From contig NZ_VXJW01000009.1 in NCBI RefSeq assembly GCF_008692845.1, positions 106,078 through 170,077 on the forward strand: DNA of 64,000 nucleotides, read 5' to 3'. Positions 19,825 through 29,575 of the stretch are shown piece after piece (the stretch's first letter is position 1; each line of letters opens with the position of its first letter). Under the pieces are notes generated by a model. It saw only the letters and a program-made list of their open reading frames with translations. It did no database searches and was not told where the DNA came from. Made by a program: the position numbers and the translations under genes. The stretch comes from Salmonella enterica subsp. arizonae (GTDB taxonomy: Bacteria; Pseudomonadota; Gammaproteobacteria; Enterobacterales; Enterobacteriaceae).

Positions 19825-20085
19825 TTTGGTTACCTGCCGTTGTGAGTTAAGTTGTTTTAATTTATGATATAATAAAAAACAGGATATAAGGTGTTTTTTG
19901 TATTATGAATTTTATTTGAATTTTCTATAGATAAGGGGGAATATGAAAGAAATCGTGAATGTAAACGGCTTTTCAAGGGACTCTTTCGTTTTCCCATACT
20001 CTTCTTTCCTGTAAATGTAAATTCCACTAAATAATTCTGCTTTTTAACAGGTCTAACGAATTCCGTTTGACGAAATTTTTTCATA

Positions 20086-20579
<494 letters not shown>

Positions 20580-20588
<9 letters not shown>

Positions 20589-21638
20589 CAACGGAGGGGG
20601 AGGTGGCACCAAATGCAGAAAATCCATCATCTGTAATTTAAAAATATTGTATGCTTCCTCCTCATTAAAGCCGGCATCTATCGCATCCAAAATTTGTGGC
20701 TCACCAGGTAATGGCGGTGGCGCACCAGGTAATATCGGTGGCGCAACAGGTAACGGTCGTGGCGCACCAGGTAATGGTGGTAGTGGTGGAGGCGGGGGTA
20801 TCTCTGGTTCAGGTGTAGGAAAGCGTTTGTGAAACCCCGTAAGCGCAATACTATTATCAGATTCTCCATCCATATTACTGGTAATTTCTATTAAAAACCT
20901 TTTTAAAAAATTTTTTGCCTGTGTCTCATTAGGTGGTGTTTTGTAAACTGGCTTCATATTTCCCATGACACTTTTTTGTTTCCATTGGAGGAGCATAGCA
21001 TCAATAAGACAATCGGTGTCTTCACCACAAAAATGAATCTGGTATAAGGCATTTTTTACTGTTTCACCACATACATTAATGATGGTTGTAATAAATTCAT
21101 ATTGTTTAGGATAAGTGAATGAGTATGCCTCAGTAATTTCCGGTTCAATAACTGACATATATTTTTCTACTTCACGTGTAAAAAATTCATTGGTTCCTTC
21201 CATCATATTTGCGGAAATTTGCAATAACATTTTTGTCTTCCCTCCGGGAGCAGATAATAGGTGCATCATCTCATGATTGGCACCATGTTTTCCTCGTGCT
21301 CCAGAAATAGAATAAATTCTATTTTCTGTTAATGCAGTAAACCCATAAGAATGAGTTCGGGAGATATAATTAAAGCTTTCAGAAAAGGTATATTGGGGAT
21401 TTTCATTAGCAAAGCACTGAGCCAGCTCTTCCTCACTATGACAAAAAATGAGTATGTTATTTTTTTTACAAAAATCTTCAAAATGGAAAAATAATTGAGA
21501 AAATTGTAAAGACACTTCAGATAATTGTTTTATTTTTTCTCTATACTCCGCTACATCGTCCATGCAACCAATAACATCTTTCTTCACCATATCAAATACA
21601 ATGTTAGATGAACCATTGTTATGTATAGATTTAAACAT
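20580..21638 (-). CDS. Candidate secreted zinc metalloprotease with proline-rich tail
   Basis: 352 residues from ATG 21638 (MFKSIHNNGSSNIVF), chosen because GAGGAG lies five bases upstream. Residues 122-126 are HEMMH, and residue 147 begins EGTNEFF. HExxH plus a downstream Glu is a gluzincin-type zinc site. This spacing differs from the HExxHxxxxxD aspzincin layout of PipA/GtgA/GogA and NleC. Residues about 274-314 form a proline-rich segment (EIPPPPPLPPLPGAP and three related GAP/LP units), and the protein ends with PPPPPLL. There is no Sec signal peptide. AT-rich codon usage, position between pipB and mig-14-like in SPI-5, and the protease-plus-polyproline layout suggest an injected effector (inference). 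I cannot match it to a named effector. Confidence 0.75.
20702..20785. repeat. Four tandem 21-bp units encoding the Pro-rich segment
   Basis: Units of the form CACCAGGTAATGGCGGTGGC occur at 20702, 20723, 20744 and 20765 with a few substitutions. Each encodes seven residues of the P(P/R)PLPGA type on the minus strand. The length is a multiple of three, so changes in copy number would keep the frame. Confidence 0.85.
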
Positions 21639-21749
21639 AATACTCCTCAGCTTTATGCTATTATGGATAATATTCATCAGCATAACATGGTATATTAAAG
21701 ACGTTGGAGCAGTTTGATTTTTATTGCCCAAGCATTGATATAAAAGGAG

Positions 21750-22525
21750 CCGTGAGTTGGCTGATTACGTTTTGTTGAGCGTAATAATGGCTGGATTGGT
21801 AGCCGCACGTTTAAAAGATCGCATCGGGGGCAAATGACTGAAACTAGTTTGTAAACCCAAGAATAATGTTTTCAACACAGGTCCTGCACAGGTAGCTACA
21901 ATCAGTAATAACAACGCTATTGTTAAAGAAAAGACGATAAGATTTTTGAAAGTGTCAATGCGTACGTTATCATACCATAATTGGGTTGTGACTCATAATG
22001 ATAATTTAAAATCAAATGATACATTTTTTCATTAAGTAAAATAAATTCTGAGCAACTTAATAAATACGGAAAAAAAGATCCACCACTTGATGTTTACATA
22101 AAATATGATTATGTTACCATGGATAAAAAAGTGTTGCCTTTATGCTTAACACAAAGACAATCCAAAATAATAACTTAACCGATAATATTAATAAATTAGC
22201 GCTTGCTCAGCGTACATTGATATAACCCGGTAGCCAAAGTGACGCTAACTGGTTAAATTATAATCCAAAGTCAGTTTATTTTACTAACAGGGTTAATTCT
22301 TAATCATCTCTTGATGATGCATTGAAAGGCATAAAAAGAAAAGGATATGAAAACCTTTATTTAATTGAATTTGAACCTCCCCCCAAAATATAGATGAAAC
22401 AAAATCACTGGTACAACAGAACCAAAAACAAGGGCTTACCGCTGAAGCTGACTCCATGCCCTACGATCCGTTACGAGAGTTTATTATAACAGCTTCCCGT
22501 GTTTCCTTAGAAACGCCCTGTTGAG
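21750..22525 (+). pseudogene. Decayed coding sequence, identity unknown
   Basis: Fragments on the plus strand read as one gene broken by stops and frameshifts: MAGLVAARLKDRIGGK (21774), FNTGPAQVATISNNNAIVKE, DDKIFESVNAYVIIP, EQLNKYGKKDPPLDVYIKYD, NNLTDNINKLALAQRTLI, GSQSDANWLNYNPKSVYF, DALKGIKRKGYENLYLIEFE and finally ADSMPYDPLREFIITASRVS. In-frame TAA codons lie near 22220 and 22304, with a frameshift near 22390. The composition suits a secreted virulence or toxin protein, but I cannot assign a family. Confidence 0.55.
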
Positions 22526-22573
22526 TGTATAGGGGTCAACGCCGGAACCGCCGAAATTTCCGGTCCGTTGTTT

Positions 22574-22753
22574 TTAGTGATCTTTTGGTATCTCAATGAC
22601 TCGATCAGCAATGCTCTGAGCCAGCCTTTCCATCCATATAGCATAACAGCCCTGCAATAACTGAGCATCACCATTTTATGTCAGAGGAAACTGACAGGCG
22701 TAGTCATGAACTATCTTCGCCAGATGTCATTGTTCTGCGGTTAAGTCGACCAT
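22574..22753 (-). pseudogene. Small ORF with two internal stops
   Basis: The frame from ATG 22753 (AGAGGTG upstream) to TAA 22574 is 60 codons with a TGA at codon 9 and a later TAA. The residues read coherently through: MVDLTAEQ, HLAKIVHDYACQFPL, then LLQGCYAIWMERLAQSIADR. It looks like a small helical protein inactivated by nonsense mutations. Unidentified. Confidence 0.45.
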
Positions 22754-22810
22754 TCTTATCACCTCTTTAGCGTCAGAGGAGGAATTTTCCCCCTCTGATG
22801 CCCTTCGTCA

Positions 22811-22936
22811 TCATGCACAACAACGATCGTTCCATGAATCACGATAGATAATATTACCTTCCGTATACTTCCCGGTGATCGCCTCATAACGCATTCGAGC
22901 CTGACGCACTTACGGAAATTCAGATATCTGACACAT
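22811..22936 (-). pseudogene. Small ORF with one internal stop, upstream partner of 22574-22753
   Basis: From ATG 22936 (GGAGAATT upstream) the frame MCQISEFP is cut by a TAA at codon 9 (22910-22912). It then continues VRQARMRYEAITGKYTEGNI and IYRDSWNDRCCA to a TGA at 22811. The pair of short, closely spaced genes suggests a former two-gene unit. Unidentified. Confidence 0.45.
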
Positions 22937-23333
22937 ATTTAATTCTCCAAATATTTCTTCTAACATATGGTTAAGCTGTTCTTTCTCTGTCTTAGTGCAA
23001 ATATTCTGATTTTTATTGGGATGCGCTATATTCTACTCCAACAAACATATGAATATTACTGATAGTAGTTTGGTTCTTTTCCATTGAAACTCACTGTGAG
23101 CAGTAACCATCTAAGATAAAATTTTCACAGAAGAATTAGGATATAGTTGATCCTGGAAGTGCAACAGATAAAGATAAAGCACAGCTCTGCGAGTGGTAAA
23201 GGAACCGGGAGCAGGTAAACTGGGTGGATACTAAAAAGCACCGAATATTAACTGACCGTGGTTTGAAGGCCAGAAAGATATGACCATAATGTAGAGAGCA
23301 GGACCAGGCTTGTATGGAGCTGCTCTCGGTATG
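22937..23333. other. Non-coding, decayed region upstream of the pair above
   Basis: AT-rich with stops in all frames. One plus-strand run near 23180-23280 (NREQVNWVDTKKHRILTDRG) looks like a coding relic, interrupted by a stop. Nothing is identifiable. Confidence 0.35.
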
Positions 23334-24251
23334 TTAACAAAAAGATTTTCCGGTAAAAAATGGTTCAGCCCAACGTAGCTTGTACTCCCACTCAGGTCTG
23401 AGGGCGCCAATAGAAAAAATAAACTTCTTATTTTTTGCCTGGCAATAACTCTTTGCATTATTAACATTAAGCCACATGAGTATACTTCCGGGGCTAAGAT
23501 TCATGCATTCTTTTTTTACACCGCCGTTTGGAACATCAAAATATACATTAAGGCGGCTCTCTGCCTTTAAAACAATATCAAAAGCGCATGGTGAGTTTTC
23601 AACATAGAGCACACAACCATACAAGAGGTGGCGAAGGCGGGAAAAAAAGTCGGTCAGGTTGCCTGTCGGATAACACGGGAGAGTATCACCAAACCGTGAG
23701 CGGAATAATGACTGGTAAATCCACACCAGTTCATCACCTGAAAAATCATCCAGGCTTTTGACGTTTCCACCATTCCGGAGAAACTTTTGATACTCATTAC
23801 GACGGTTTTTTCCAAATTTAGTAGAGAAGGTGTCTTTTACCAGACAGTTCTGTTTCTTTCTGGCAAGACGCCATGTGGCATTAATAATTTGTGACCTGTG
23901 GTATACAGAAAGCTTATTGGTACGTTCAGGAAGGAAGCATCGTAGCTCAGGGGCAAGAGGAATAAGTACTTCATCAGATGAAAGCGGAAATGCTCTGCGC
24001 ATAAGTATTCCAATGTTTTGATTGTTACATACAAAATACGCCCCTTTAATTTCGTCATATTTTTTGTAGTGAAAAAACGAAAATTTCCAGTCATGATATT
24101 TCATGAAATATTCCACGATATCAGGATGCATGTTAACGCTACCACCATATTGTTCGAAGGTGTCTCTATATATGGGAAAAGAAGATGTTTCCCAGTGGGT
24201 AAGTTTTCGTTTAATATGCTGAATATTCAAAAATAACTCCTGTATTTTCAA
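23334..24251 (-). CDS. mig-14-like: Mig-14 family protein (antimicrobial peptide resistance)
   Basis: 305 residues, the family's usual length. Signature stretches match Mig-14: SSFPIYRDTFEQYGGSVN, HPDIVEYFMKYHDWKFSFF, NKLSVYHRSQIINATWR, SRFGDTLPCYPTGNLTDF, NVYFDVPNGG and LRPEWEYKLRWAEPF. In Typhimurium, PhoP-controlled Mig-14 is an inner-membrane-associated protein needed for resistance to cathelicidin-type peptides and persistence in macrophages. It is encoded elsewhere in the genome, near virK and pipB2. This copy is clearly diverged and lies in SPI-5, so it is either a paralogue or a relocated orthologue. Low GC, like its neighbours. The start at 24251 places MKIQ at the conserved N-terminus; about eight extra residues follow it relative to the protein I recall. 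Confidence 0.88.
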   Translation of the reverse strand: MKIQELFLNIQHIKRKLTHWETSSFPIYRDTFEQYGGSVNMHPDIVEYFMKYHDWKFSFFHYKKYDEIKGAYFVCNNQNIGILMRRAFPLSSDEVLIPLAPELRCFLPERTNKLSVYHRSQIINATWRLARKKQNCLVKDTFSTKFGKNRRNEYQKFLRNGGNVKSLDDFSGDELVWIYQSLFRSRFGDTLPCYPTGNLTDFFSRLRHLLYGCVLYVENSPCAFDIVLKAESRLNVYFDVPNGGVKKECMNLSPGSILMWLNVNNAKSYCQAKNKKFIFSIGALRPEWEYKLRWAEPFFTGKSFC

Positions 24252-25173
24252 ATGTAAAGTGATACTGCAATTATGGTAATCGATGTAATATGTTGATTTT
24301 TAATGAAACAGTATTTTGCATCAGAAACTCGCTGAGAACGTAATCAGATAACATTAAGATGATAATTACTTAGTGCTTATTTAATAATCTTATGACCACC
24401 ATTAAAACATGGTATAAACATATCCCTGAAATTATAATTAACGCCAGGCACAGAATAATTATAAGGTCTGTTGATGTCACTGGTTTCTGTCTCCAGATTG
24501 AATGAGTATAACAAGTATTCCCATCGTTACAATAAGTGATGCATCCTGATTATCTTAATATTGCTGTTCGGTTTATCAGAATGCATGTTATGTTATAAAG
24601 TATCGTTATTTAAACATTGTAAACTGGCTGCGACTAATCGTATAAACTGAGTGGTTTCTTCTGTTTTGTCGTGCAATTGCTATTGGTATTATATGTGTGC
24701 TATATATGGCGTGGTAAACAAATGTTAACCATAATATAACCACAACAACAGGTTCGCGTAGGCAGATAGCTGAAGAGGGGGCGTGTAAACATTGTCTAAC
24801 ACGGTGTCTTGCTAATAGATTATTTCTGTCTGACTATTCCTGGATGAGCGTACCGAAATGGAAGCATCTTGTTATGTCCATGGCGGTTCGCTTTGTGCGG
24901 CGTGTACAGGCTTTTTCTGCGGCGTGGTTCTGTACGACCCCAGAGGGTGCCTGAAAAACGTGATGACGACTTCCCATGAGGGTCAAGCGGCTAATACAAA
25001 TAAAATTCACTGCTTATTTAGTTTCTGGATTTTTTACGCTGTCAGGAGCATAGATGGCCGCCTGACTATCAATTTTTATAGCTTCTGAAGTGATTTATTC
25101 ATTAGGTCTCAATTTTTCTGACGCGTATTATAATGCTCATCCATAATTTTTTTGCTAAAATAGAATTTTTATA
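24252..25173. other. AT-rich region without genes
   Basis: About 920 bases. The first 150 should contain the mig-14-like promoter. A 76-codon open frame at 24858-25088 has no Shine-Dalgarno and an unlikely Cys/Gly-rich N-terminus, so I do not call it. No IS end, tRNA or repeat array is evident. Confidence 0.45.
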
Positions 25174-25368
25174 TTATTTTCTAATCGCTCTGAAGGGGAT
25201 TTTAAAACCTTTCCTGGCAGTCGTTAAAATCCGTCCATCAGTAAGCGTAATCTTAGTAGTACCATCTACTCACTGTAATGCCACCAATTTCGCAAGCTCA
25301 GCATGAATATTCCCGGCATTAACACAAAACATCGTTAATGTTAGGCTGAACATTATAACAGTTTTCAA
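25174..25368 (-). pseudogene. Small exported protein with internal opal codon
   Basis: From TTG 25368 the frame encodes a signal peptide (KTVIMFSLTLTMFCVNAG) followed by NIHAELAKLVALQ, a TGA at 25270-25272, then VDGTTKITLTDGRILTTARK and GFKIPFRAIRK to a TAA at 25174. The downstream part reads as a natural continuation, so the gene was probably a 64-residue secreted protein with Trp or another residue at the TGA. Unidentified. Confidence 0.5.
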
Positions 25369-25376
25369 TCAATATC

Positions 25377-26157
25377 CTTCACAGGTTTAGTTATCAGCTT
25401 GTTTTCATAATTACCAGCTACATAAATAATGAATATTTTTTTATCTTTAAATGCTCTGGCGTAGGGGCCTGATGACGTTATTGGCATATTTCTGATCATC
25501 ATTTAATTAATTTGTCATGATACGGTTTACTGATGGATATAAACATTTAAATAATGTCTAAACATTGATTGATAAAAATTAAAATATAACATCGCCAGTC
25601 ATTATAACAGGTTATAAAAGCTGCTTCTTACGCTTTGTTGAAAAAACGAAAAAGGTCACAGGAGCTTTCATAGGAAAATATATGGTCTACTACTAAAACT
25701 TACCACTGCGTTGAGGCATTATCTCGAATTTTCATGATGATGATTGTTGTTATTATTTATTTTGTCATACATGAAGGCGGTTTGACGCAATCGAAAATTT
25801 AAAAATCGTGATGGAAGAATCAGGCGATAGTGAAACTCATTTTAATCCGGGTATATATCGGTGGTCAGCAGAGCAGACATGAATATTTTTTGTATTTCTT
25901 GCACAATGAGTGATTATTAAAGTAAATATAGTAACGCACGGACTGTGTGCGTTACTAATTTAAACAATAACACTGCGGTATAGTAATGGTTTAGAAAATC
26001 CATGTTATTAGTATCACTATAAAAGTTATGTAGCGCGCTCTCAATGAATAGGCGAGCGGGTAATTTATCATCATAACGGTCAACTGACTCTCAACTATCT
26101 GGCAGTACATAATGATTTGTTGTTATTAATCGGTGAGAAAGAAGGTGAGAAGAAAAG
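25377..26157. other. AT-rich region without genes upstream of the lipoprotein
   Basis: About 780 bases with many stops in all frames. The right end must hold the promoter of the lipoprotein gene. I see no repeats or RNA genes. Confidence 0.4.
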
Positions 26158-26565
26158 ATGAAATATCAAAAATTATTGGCAGGAATGATGGTTATTACCG
26201 TCATGATGATGACGGGATGTTCAACGTTTAATCCCGTACAACTCCGTCAGCATCAATTAGAAAGAAACTATACCTACTATCTTCTTGATCCTCCGCTATA
26301 TGAAGGCGATGTAGTACAATATAAATGTAAAGATGGCAGTCAGGATACGGTGACTATTCAGAAAGTCACGCCACAATCGTTAATTACCAGTACCGATCAA
26401 GTAATTCCGTTGGCAGACCTGACCTCACTTGAGAAAAAAGATATCTCTAAAGGGAAAACTGCCGCTGCTGTCGGAGCTGGCGTTGGCGTTACCGCGGTGG
26501 CTATTGCTGCGATTTTTGCTGCAACCCTGTCTGCAGGTTTAGCTGCGATGATTGTCAATGGTTAA
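26158..26565 (+). CDS. Lipoprotein of SPI-5
   Basis: 135 residues. It has a type II signal peptide with lipobox MMTGC (lipidated Cys about residue 21), then a small soluble domain (YEGDVVQYKCKDGSQDTVTI), then a glycine-zipper-like hydrophobic C-terminus (AAAVGAGVGVTAVAIAAIFA...AAMIVNG) that could insert in a membrane. A well-placed AAGAAGGTGAG precedes the ATG. A comparable lipoprotein gene sits near sigE in Salmonella SPI-5; I know of no assigned function. Confidence 0.85.
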   Translation: MKYQKLLAGMMVITVMMMTGCSTFNPVQLRQHQLERNYTYYLLDPPLYEGDVVQYKCKDGSQDTVTIQKVTPQSLITSTDQVIPLADLTSLEKKDISKGKTAAAVGAGVGVTAVAIAAIFAATLSAGLAAMIVNG

Positions 26566-26683
26566 TAGATAATATTGTGCTATAGTGATATGAAAACAAA
26601 TTAGCGAACACTTACATACAATAAGATTTCTCCCGCCAGCAATGCAAAATGAGAGAGATGAGCATTTTTCCCTCATATTTCCA

Positions 26684-26730
26684 CCAAAGATAACCCCCAA
26701 CGAATGTTATTCTCTGGGGGTTATCTTTGG
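26684..26730. terminator. Perfect 16-bp inverted repeat between the lipoprotein gene and sigE
   Basis: CCAAAGATAACCCCCA and TGGGGGTTATCTTTGG are exact complements separated by 15 bases, between convergent genes. A bidirectional terminator is the simplest role. The lack of a T-run and the unusually long perfect stem leave room for another function. Confidence 0.6.
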
Positions 26731-26812
26731 GTTATATAGACTCTGGTTTTGTCTCTTTAGACAATGGGAATACGCATCGCGTTTCATCTCCTGAAGAGAG
26801 TATATTGATATA

Positions 26813-27154
26813 TTATGTATAATATTCTATAAATTTTTTCACGCTTGAAATAAATAATTCAAAACCGGTGAGCGCCTCTTCTTCAGTACTGGTCTGTGGT
26901 AAGCGATAAAGCGCCACTAAAGCAGTATTGTCTGCGTCAGCGCCGATAGTTACAGGACTGGTGTAGTTCAGACGTAAAAAATGTTGCAAAGTCAGGAGGT
27001 CGTCAGGCAACGGCATAAAGGGACAGCACATTTCCAGCATGAGATCGGATTCATTAAAATAAACCTGTATCTCATCATCGATGATGAGAAGCGGTTCATC
27101 TTCTGGCGCATCCAGCCCTAACGCGTCATATAAACGATTTAATAGATTTTCCAT
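26813..27154 (-). CDS. sigE: SopB chaperone SigE (PipC)
   Basis: 113 residues, acidic, a class IA type III secretion chaperone of the CesT/SycE fold ([20 protein letters not shown]...). It binds the N-terminal region of SopB in the bacterial cytosol and is needed for SopB stability and secretion. It is immediately downstream of sopB (15 bp) on the same strand, the conserved operon. Confidence 0.96.
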   Translation of the reverse strand: MENLLNRLYDALGLDAPEDEPLLIIDDEIQVYFNESDLMLEMCCPFMPLPDDLLTLQHFLRLNYTSPVTIGADADNTALVALYRLPQTSTEEEALTGFELFISSVKKFIEYYT

Positions 27155-27169
27155 ATATTACCTTAAGAC

Positions 27170-28855
27170 TCAAGAAGTGATTAATGAGGAAATTCCTTTT
27201 ACTGATTGCCAGATGTTTTCATTACCAATTCGTTTTTGATAGGAAAGATTGAGCACTTCTGGCGACAAATTTTTCATTACTTTATTTCCCGCTCCCCCCG
27301 TATTCAGTTTTTGAATTTCCAGGTTACCGCTATTAAGTAATACTTTTTGGAAAATTTCCTGTCCACTGCGATCTGGAAGGTTGCCTGGAGCATTTAAAGT
27401 ATGGGTCTGATGGAAAGAAATGACTTCTCGTTTGATTTCTGAATCCATCATTCCTGTACGATCTTTGCCGCTTTTACAATTCCAGGCGGGCACGGCGCCG
27501 ATTTCATTGGCTAACATTGCAAGGCGTTGTGCAAGTTTATAGGGTTCGCCGCCATCTTTATGATGCAAGTTATTTTTCCAGATATCCTTAATCTGGCGTG
27601 CTAATTTATTTACGACTTCATAATTATCCGGGTATTGCGCCAGCCAGTTGCCAACCCAGCCACCCGGTCTGGCCTCAGGGCGTAAATCATTGCCTAATAA
27701 CTGATGTAGCGCCTCGATATTATATCTATCAGATGCCTTCAGGCCAAAGCCGAGCTTGAGTGCCAGCTCATTGACACCCACATTGAACGCGGCGACTTCC
27801 GGCTTTATTTTTACCGTCTGTAGTTCGCCATCTTTATTGCGGATTTTTAAATGAATCATTTTTCCCGGCTGGGTCAACGATTGCCATGCACGCATTTGAT
27901 CCTCGACCATCGTTCCTTCCTGACCGAGAACATTCGACGCGGTGAGTAACCCAACGGACACCAGTTTCAGGCTTACCGCTTCGCCCTTTAGGGCACTCTC
28001 AAGCAGCTCAGGCTTACTAAAAAGCGCTGCAGTTAATACTTCTTTGGCTCTGTTTTCAGCGCCCACCTGACGCAGCAGCGGATCTTTCACACCATAAGGG
28101 GAAAGAACGCCATGGCGTATCCCGCAAAAAAGCGTTTTATCTTTACCGTCCTCATGCGTACTCACCGTGGACATCCACAGGTTAGTGGCGTGATGAATAT
28201 TTTGGGTATCCCAACTGCATACGCCTTTTCCCTGATAAGCGCTGGGAAATATATCCTTTGTGTCGATTTTCATATCTGCGGCAGGGAGCTGCGTATTGGT
28301 ATAATGATGCCCGTTATGTATTAGCGTATTTTTTATGGTCTGCCAGGACTGACTATTAAGCTGCTTGACCTGAGCATCCTTAAACATCTCTGCTGCAAGG
28401 CGGTGAGCCTCTTTTGCAGGCAGACCATTTTGCTGCTGAGTGCGTGCTGCAATAAGTTCGATAAGATTTTTTTTCAATGTTTTTGCGGCGGCTTCTTCTT
28501 GTTTTGTTGCTGGCCGGTCCGCTTTAACTTTTGCTAACTCCATTTGGTTTGCCATTGCTATTAGCACCGGGTCTTGTTTACCCAGAACGGTTGCCGTGAC
28601 GGTAAGAAGGTCACGTTGTAAATCATAGATATGATGCAGCGAGTGGTTAGATGTCTTCTGATTCTGTAGATAATTCCCCCATGTTGCGCCAGGTTCTCGC
28701 AGGACAATGATTTCTGGGCGAGCGTCGGGTGCTTTAGCCGGCGCTTTTCCCTGACCAGACAGAATCTGCATTCCGTTGTATAAGGTTTTTTGTAGGCTTT
28801 TAAAAGCCTCCTGGCTTTTTAATAAAGCTGAGTGATAGAAGCTCTGTATCTGCAT
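27170..28855 (-). CDS. sopB: Type III effector inositol phosphate phosphatase SopB (SigD)
   Basis: 561 residues, full length. The effector is injected by T3SS-1, alters host phosphoinositides, activates Akt and drives ruffling, fluid secretion and vacuole maturation. The N-terminal 160-180 residues are the secretion/chaperone/Cdc42-binding region. The Cys-X5-Arg catalytic motif is intact as [14 protein letters not shown] near residue 460, and the second 4-phosphatase-like motif region ([14 protein letters not shown]) is present. The C-terminal synaptojanin-like segment is complete. It is transcribed ahead of sigE. Confidence 0.98.
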   Translation of the reverse strand: MQIQSFYHSALLKSQEAFKSLQKTLYNGMQILSGQGKAPAKAPDARPEIIVLREPGATWGNYLQNQKTSNHSLHHIYDLQRDLLTVTATVLGKQDPVLIAMANQMELAKVKADRPATKQEEAAAKTLKKNLIELIAARTQQQNGLPAKEAHRLAAEMFKDAQVKQLNSQSWQTIKNTLIHNGHHYTNTQLPAADMKIDTKDIFPSAYQGKGVCSWDTQNIHHATNLWMSTVSTHEDGKDKTLFCGIRHGVLSPYGVKDPLLRQVGAENRAKEVLTAALFSKPELLESALKGEAVSLKLVSVGLLTASNVLGQEGTMVEDQMRAWQSLTQPGKMIHLKIRNKDGELQTVKIKPEVAAFNVGVNELALKLGFGLKASDRYNIEALHQLLGNDLRPEARPGGWVGNWLAQYPDNYEVVNKLARQIKDIWKNNLHHKDGGEPYKLAQRLAMLANEIGAVPAWNCKSGKDRTGMMDSEIKREVISFHQTHTLNAPGNLPDRSGQEIFQKVLLNSGNLEIQKLNTGGAGNKVMKNLSPEVLNLSYQKRIGNENIWQSVKGISSLITS

Positions 28856-29179
28856 AGCGTATTTAATATCCCTGAATGGTGTAGTGGGAACATTCGACAG
28901 GTTTAACGACCCCTTAATAGGGTGTGACTTCTATTCGCCAGAAACTTTAAAAAAACGTCCTTTTTAGTGGGGAAGCGTCTGTTCAGGCCATGGGGCGTTC
29001 TGACGTCCCTACATAGAGGTGATAATGGGGGAATAGCGGCACATTAGATGATCAAAAAATCTACAAACCTCACAGTTTATGGCTCAAATTTTATTGAAAA
29101 TCCACCTTTTTGACTCAGATCAAATTCACCGATTTACTCCTGCGTAAAGTAACTGCGTTACATCAAATGTTATACAGGT
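28856..29179. promoter_or_regulatory. sopB upstream region
   Basis: 324 bases between divergent sopB and the DUF3950 gene. It must contain the sopB promoter, known to need InvF/SicA. I cannot point to a defined InvF box with confidence. No ORF is seen. Confidence 0.5.
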
Positions 29180-29356
29180 ATGTGTATGCCAGCAAAGCCC
29201 CGAACAAGTAAGACCGTTACGAAGAATATTCGTTTTTCCTATTCCATGCTTGAACAGATAGAATTCGCGTTAAAATCTGAGAAGACGCGAAATTTTTCAG
29301 CATGGGTAAAAGAGGCCTGTCGAGAGAAGTTATGTAATACTGGACATAAGCTGTAG
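29180..29356 (+). CDS. YlcI/DUF3950-like small ribbon-helix-helix type protein
   Basis: 58 residues from ATG 29180 (or 56 from 29186). The sequence SKTVTKNIRFSYSMLEQIEF followed by NFSAWVKEACREKL fits the YlcI/YnfO (DUF3950) pattern, a small Arc/MetJ-like ribbon-helix-helix. A regulatory DNA-binding role is inferred from the fold. It lies where orfX is placed in Salmonella SPI-5 maps. Confidence 0.75.
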   Translation: MCMPAKPRTSKTVTKNIRFSYSMLEQIEFALKSEKTRNFSAWVKEACREKLCNTGHKL

Positions 29357-29386
29357 CTATCGTCTTATACGAGAGGATGCGCCATT

Positions 29387-29572
29387 TTGAAAAGAAGAAC
29401 GTGCTTGTATACCTCCTGCTTTTTTGCCGCTTTTGTCTCTTTACTGATATTTGCCTGGAGTGTAATAAGCTATCCTCTCTATGAATCAATAATAATTATT
29501 ATCTTTTATATCTGGCTAATTTTGGTGCCTCTTTACCTTATTGTTTATGAGTGGCTCATGGGTTATCGTTAA
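29387..29572 (+). CDS. Small inner membrane protein
   Basis: 61 residues from a TTG codon, with GAGAGG about 11 bases upstream. Two hydrophobic segments (CFFAAFVSLLIFAWSVI and IIIIIFYIWLILVPLYLIVY) and positive N-terminal charges indicate two membrane helices. Function unknown. It overlaps nothing and ends four bases before the convergent pipD. The TTG start is the weak point. Confidence 0.6.
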   Translation: MKRRTCLYTSCFFAAFVSLLIFAWSVISYPLYESIIIIIFYIWLILVPLYLIVYEWLMGYR

Positions 29573-29575
29573 ATT

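Noticed and set aside
20702..20785. The 21-bp repeats as a CRISPR-like or regulatory array
   Set aside because: They are contiguous without spacers and in frame within a gene, so they are coding repeats.
24858..25088. 76-codon frame in the gene-poor SPI-5 stretch
   Set aside because: No ribosome-binding site, odd composition, no recognisable motif.
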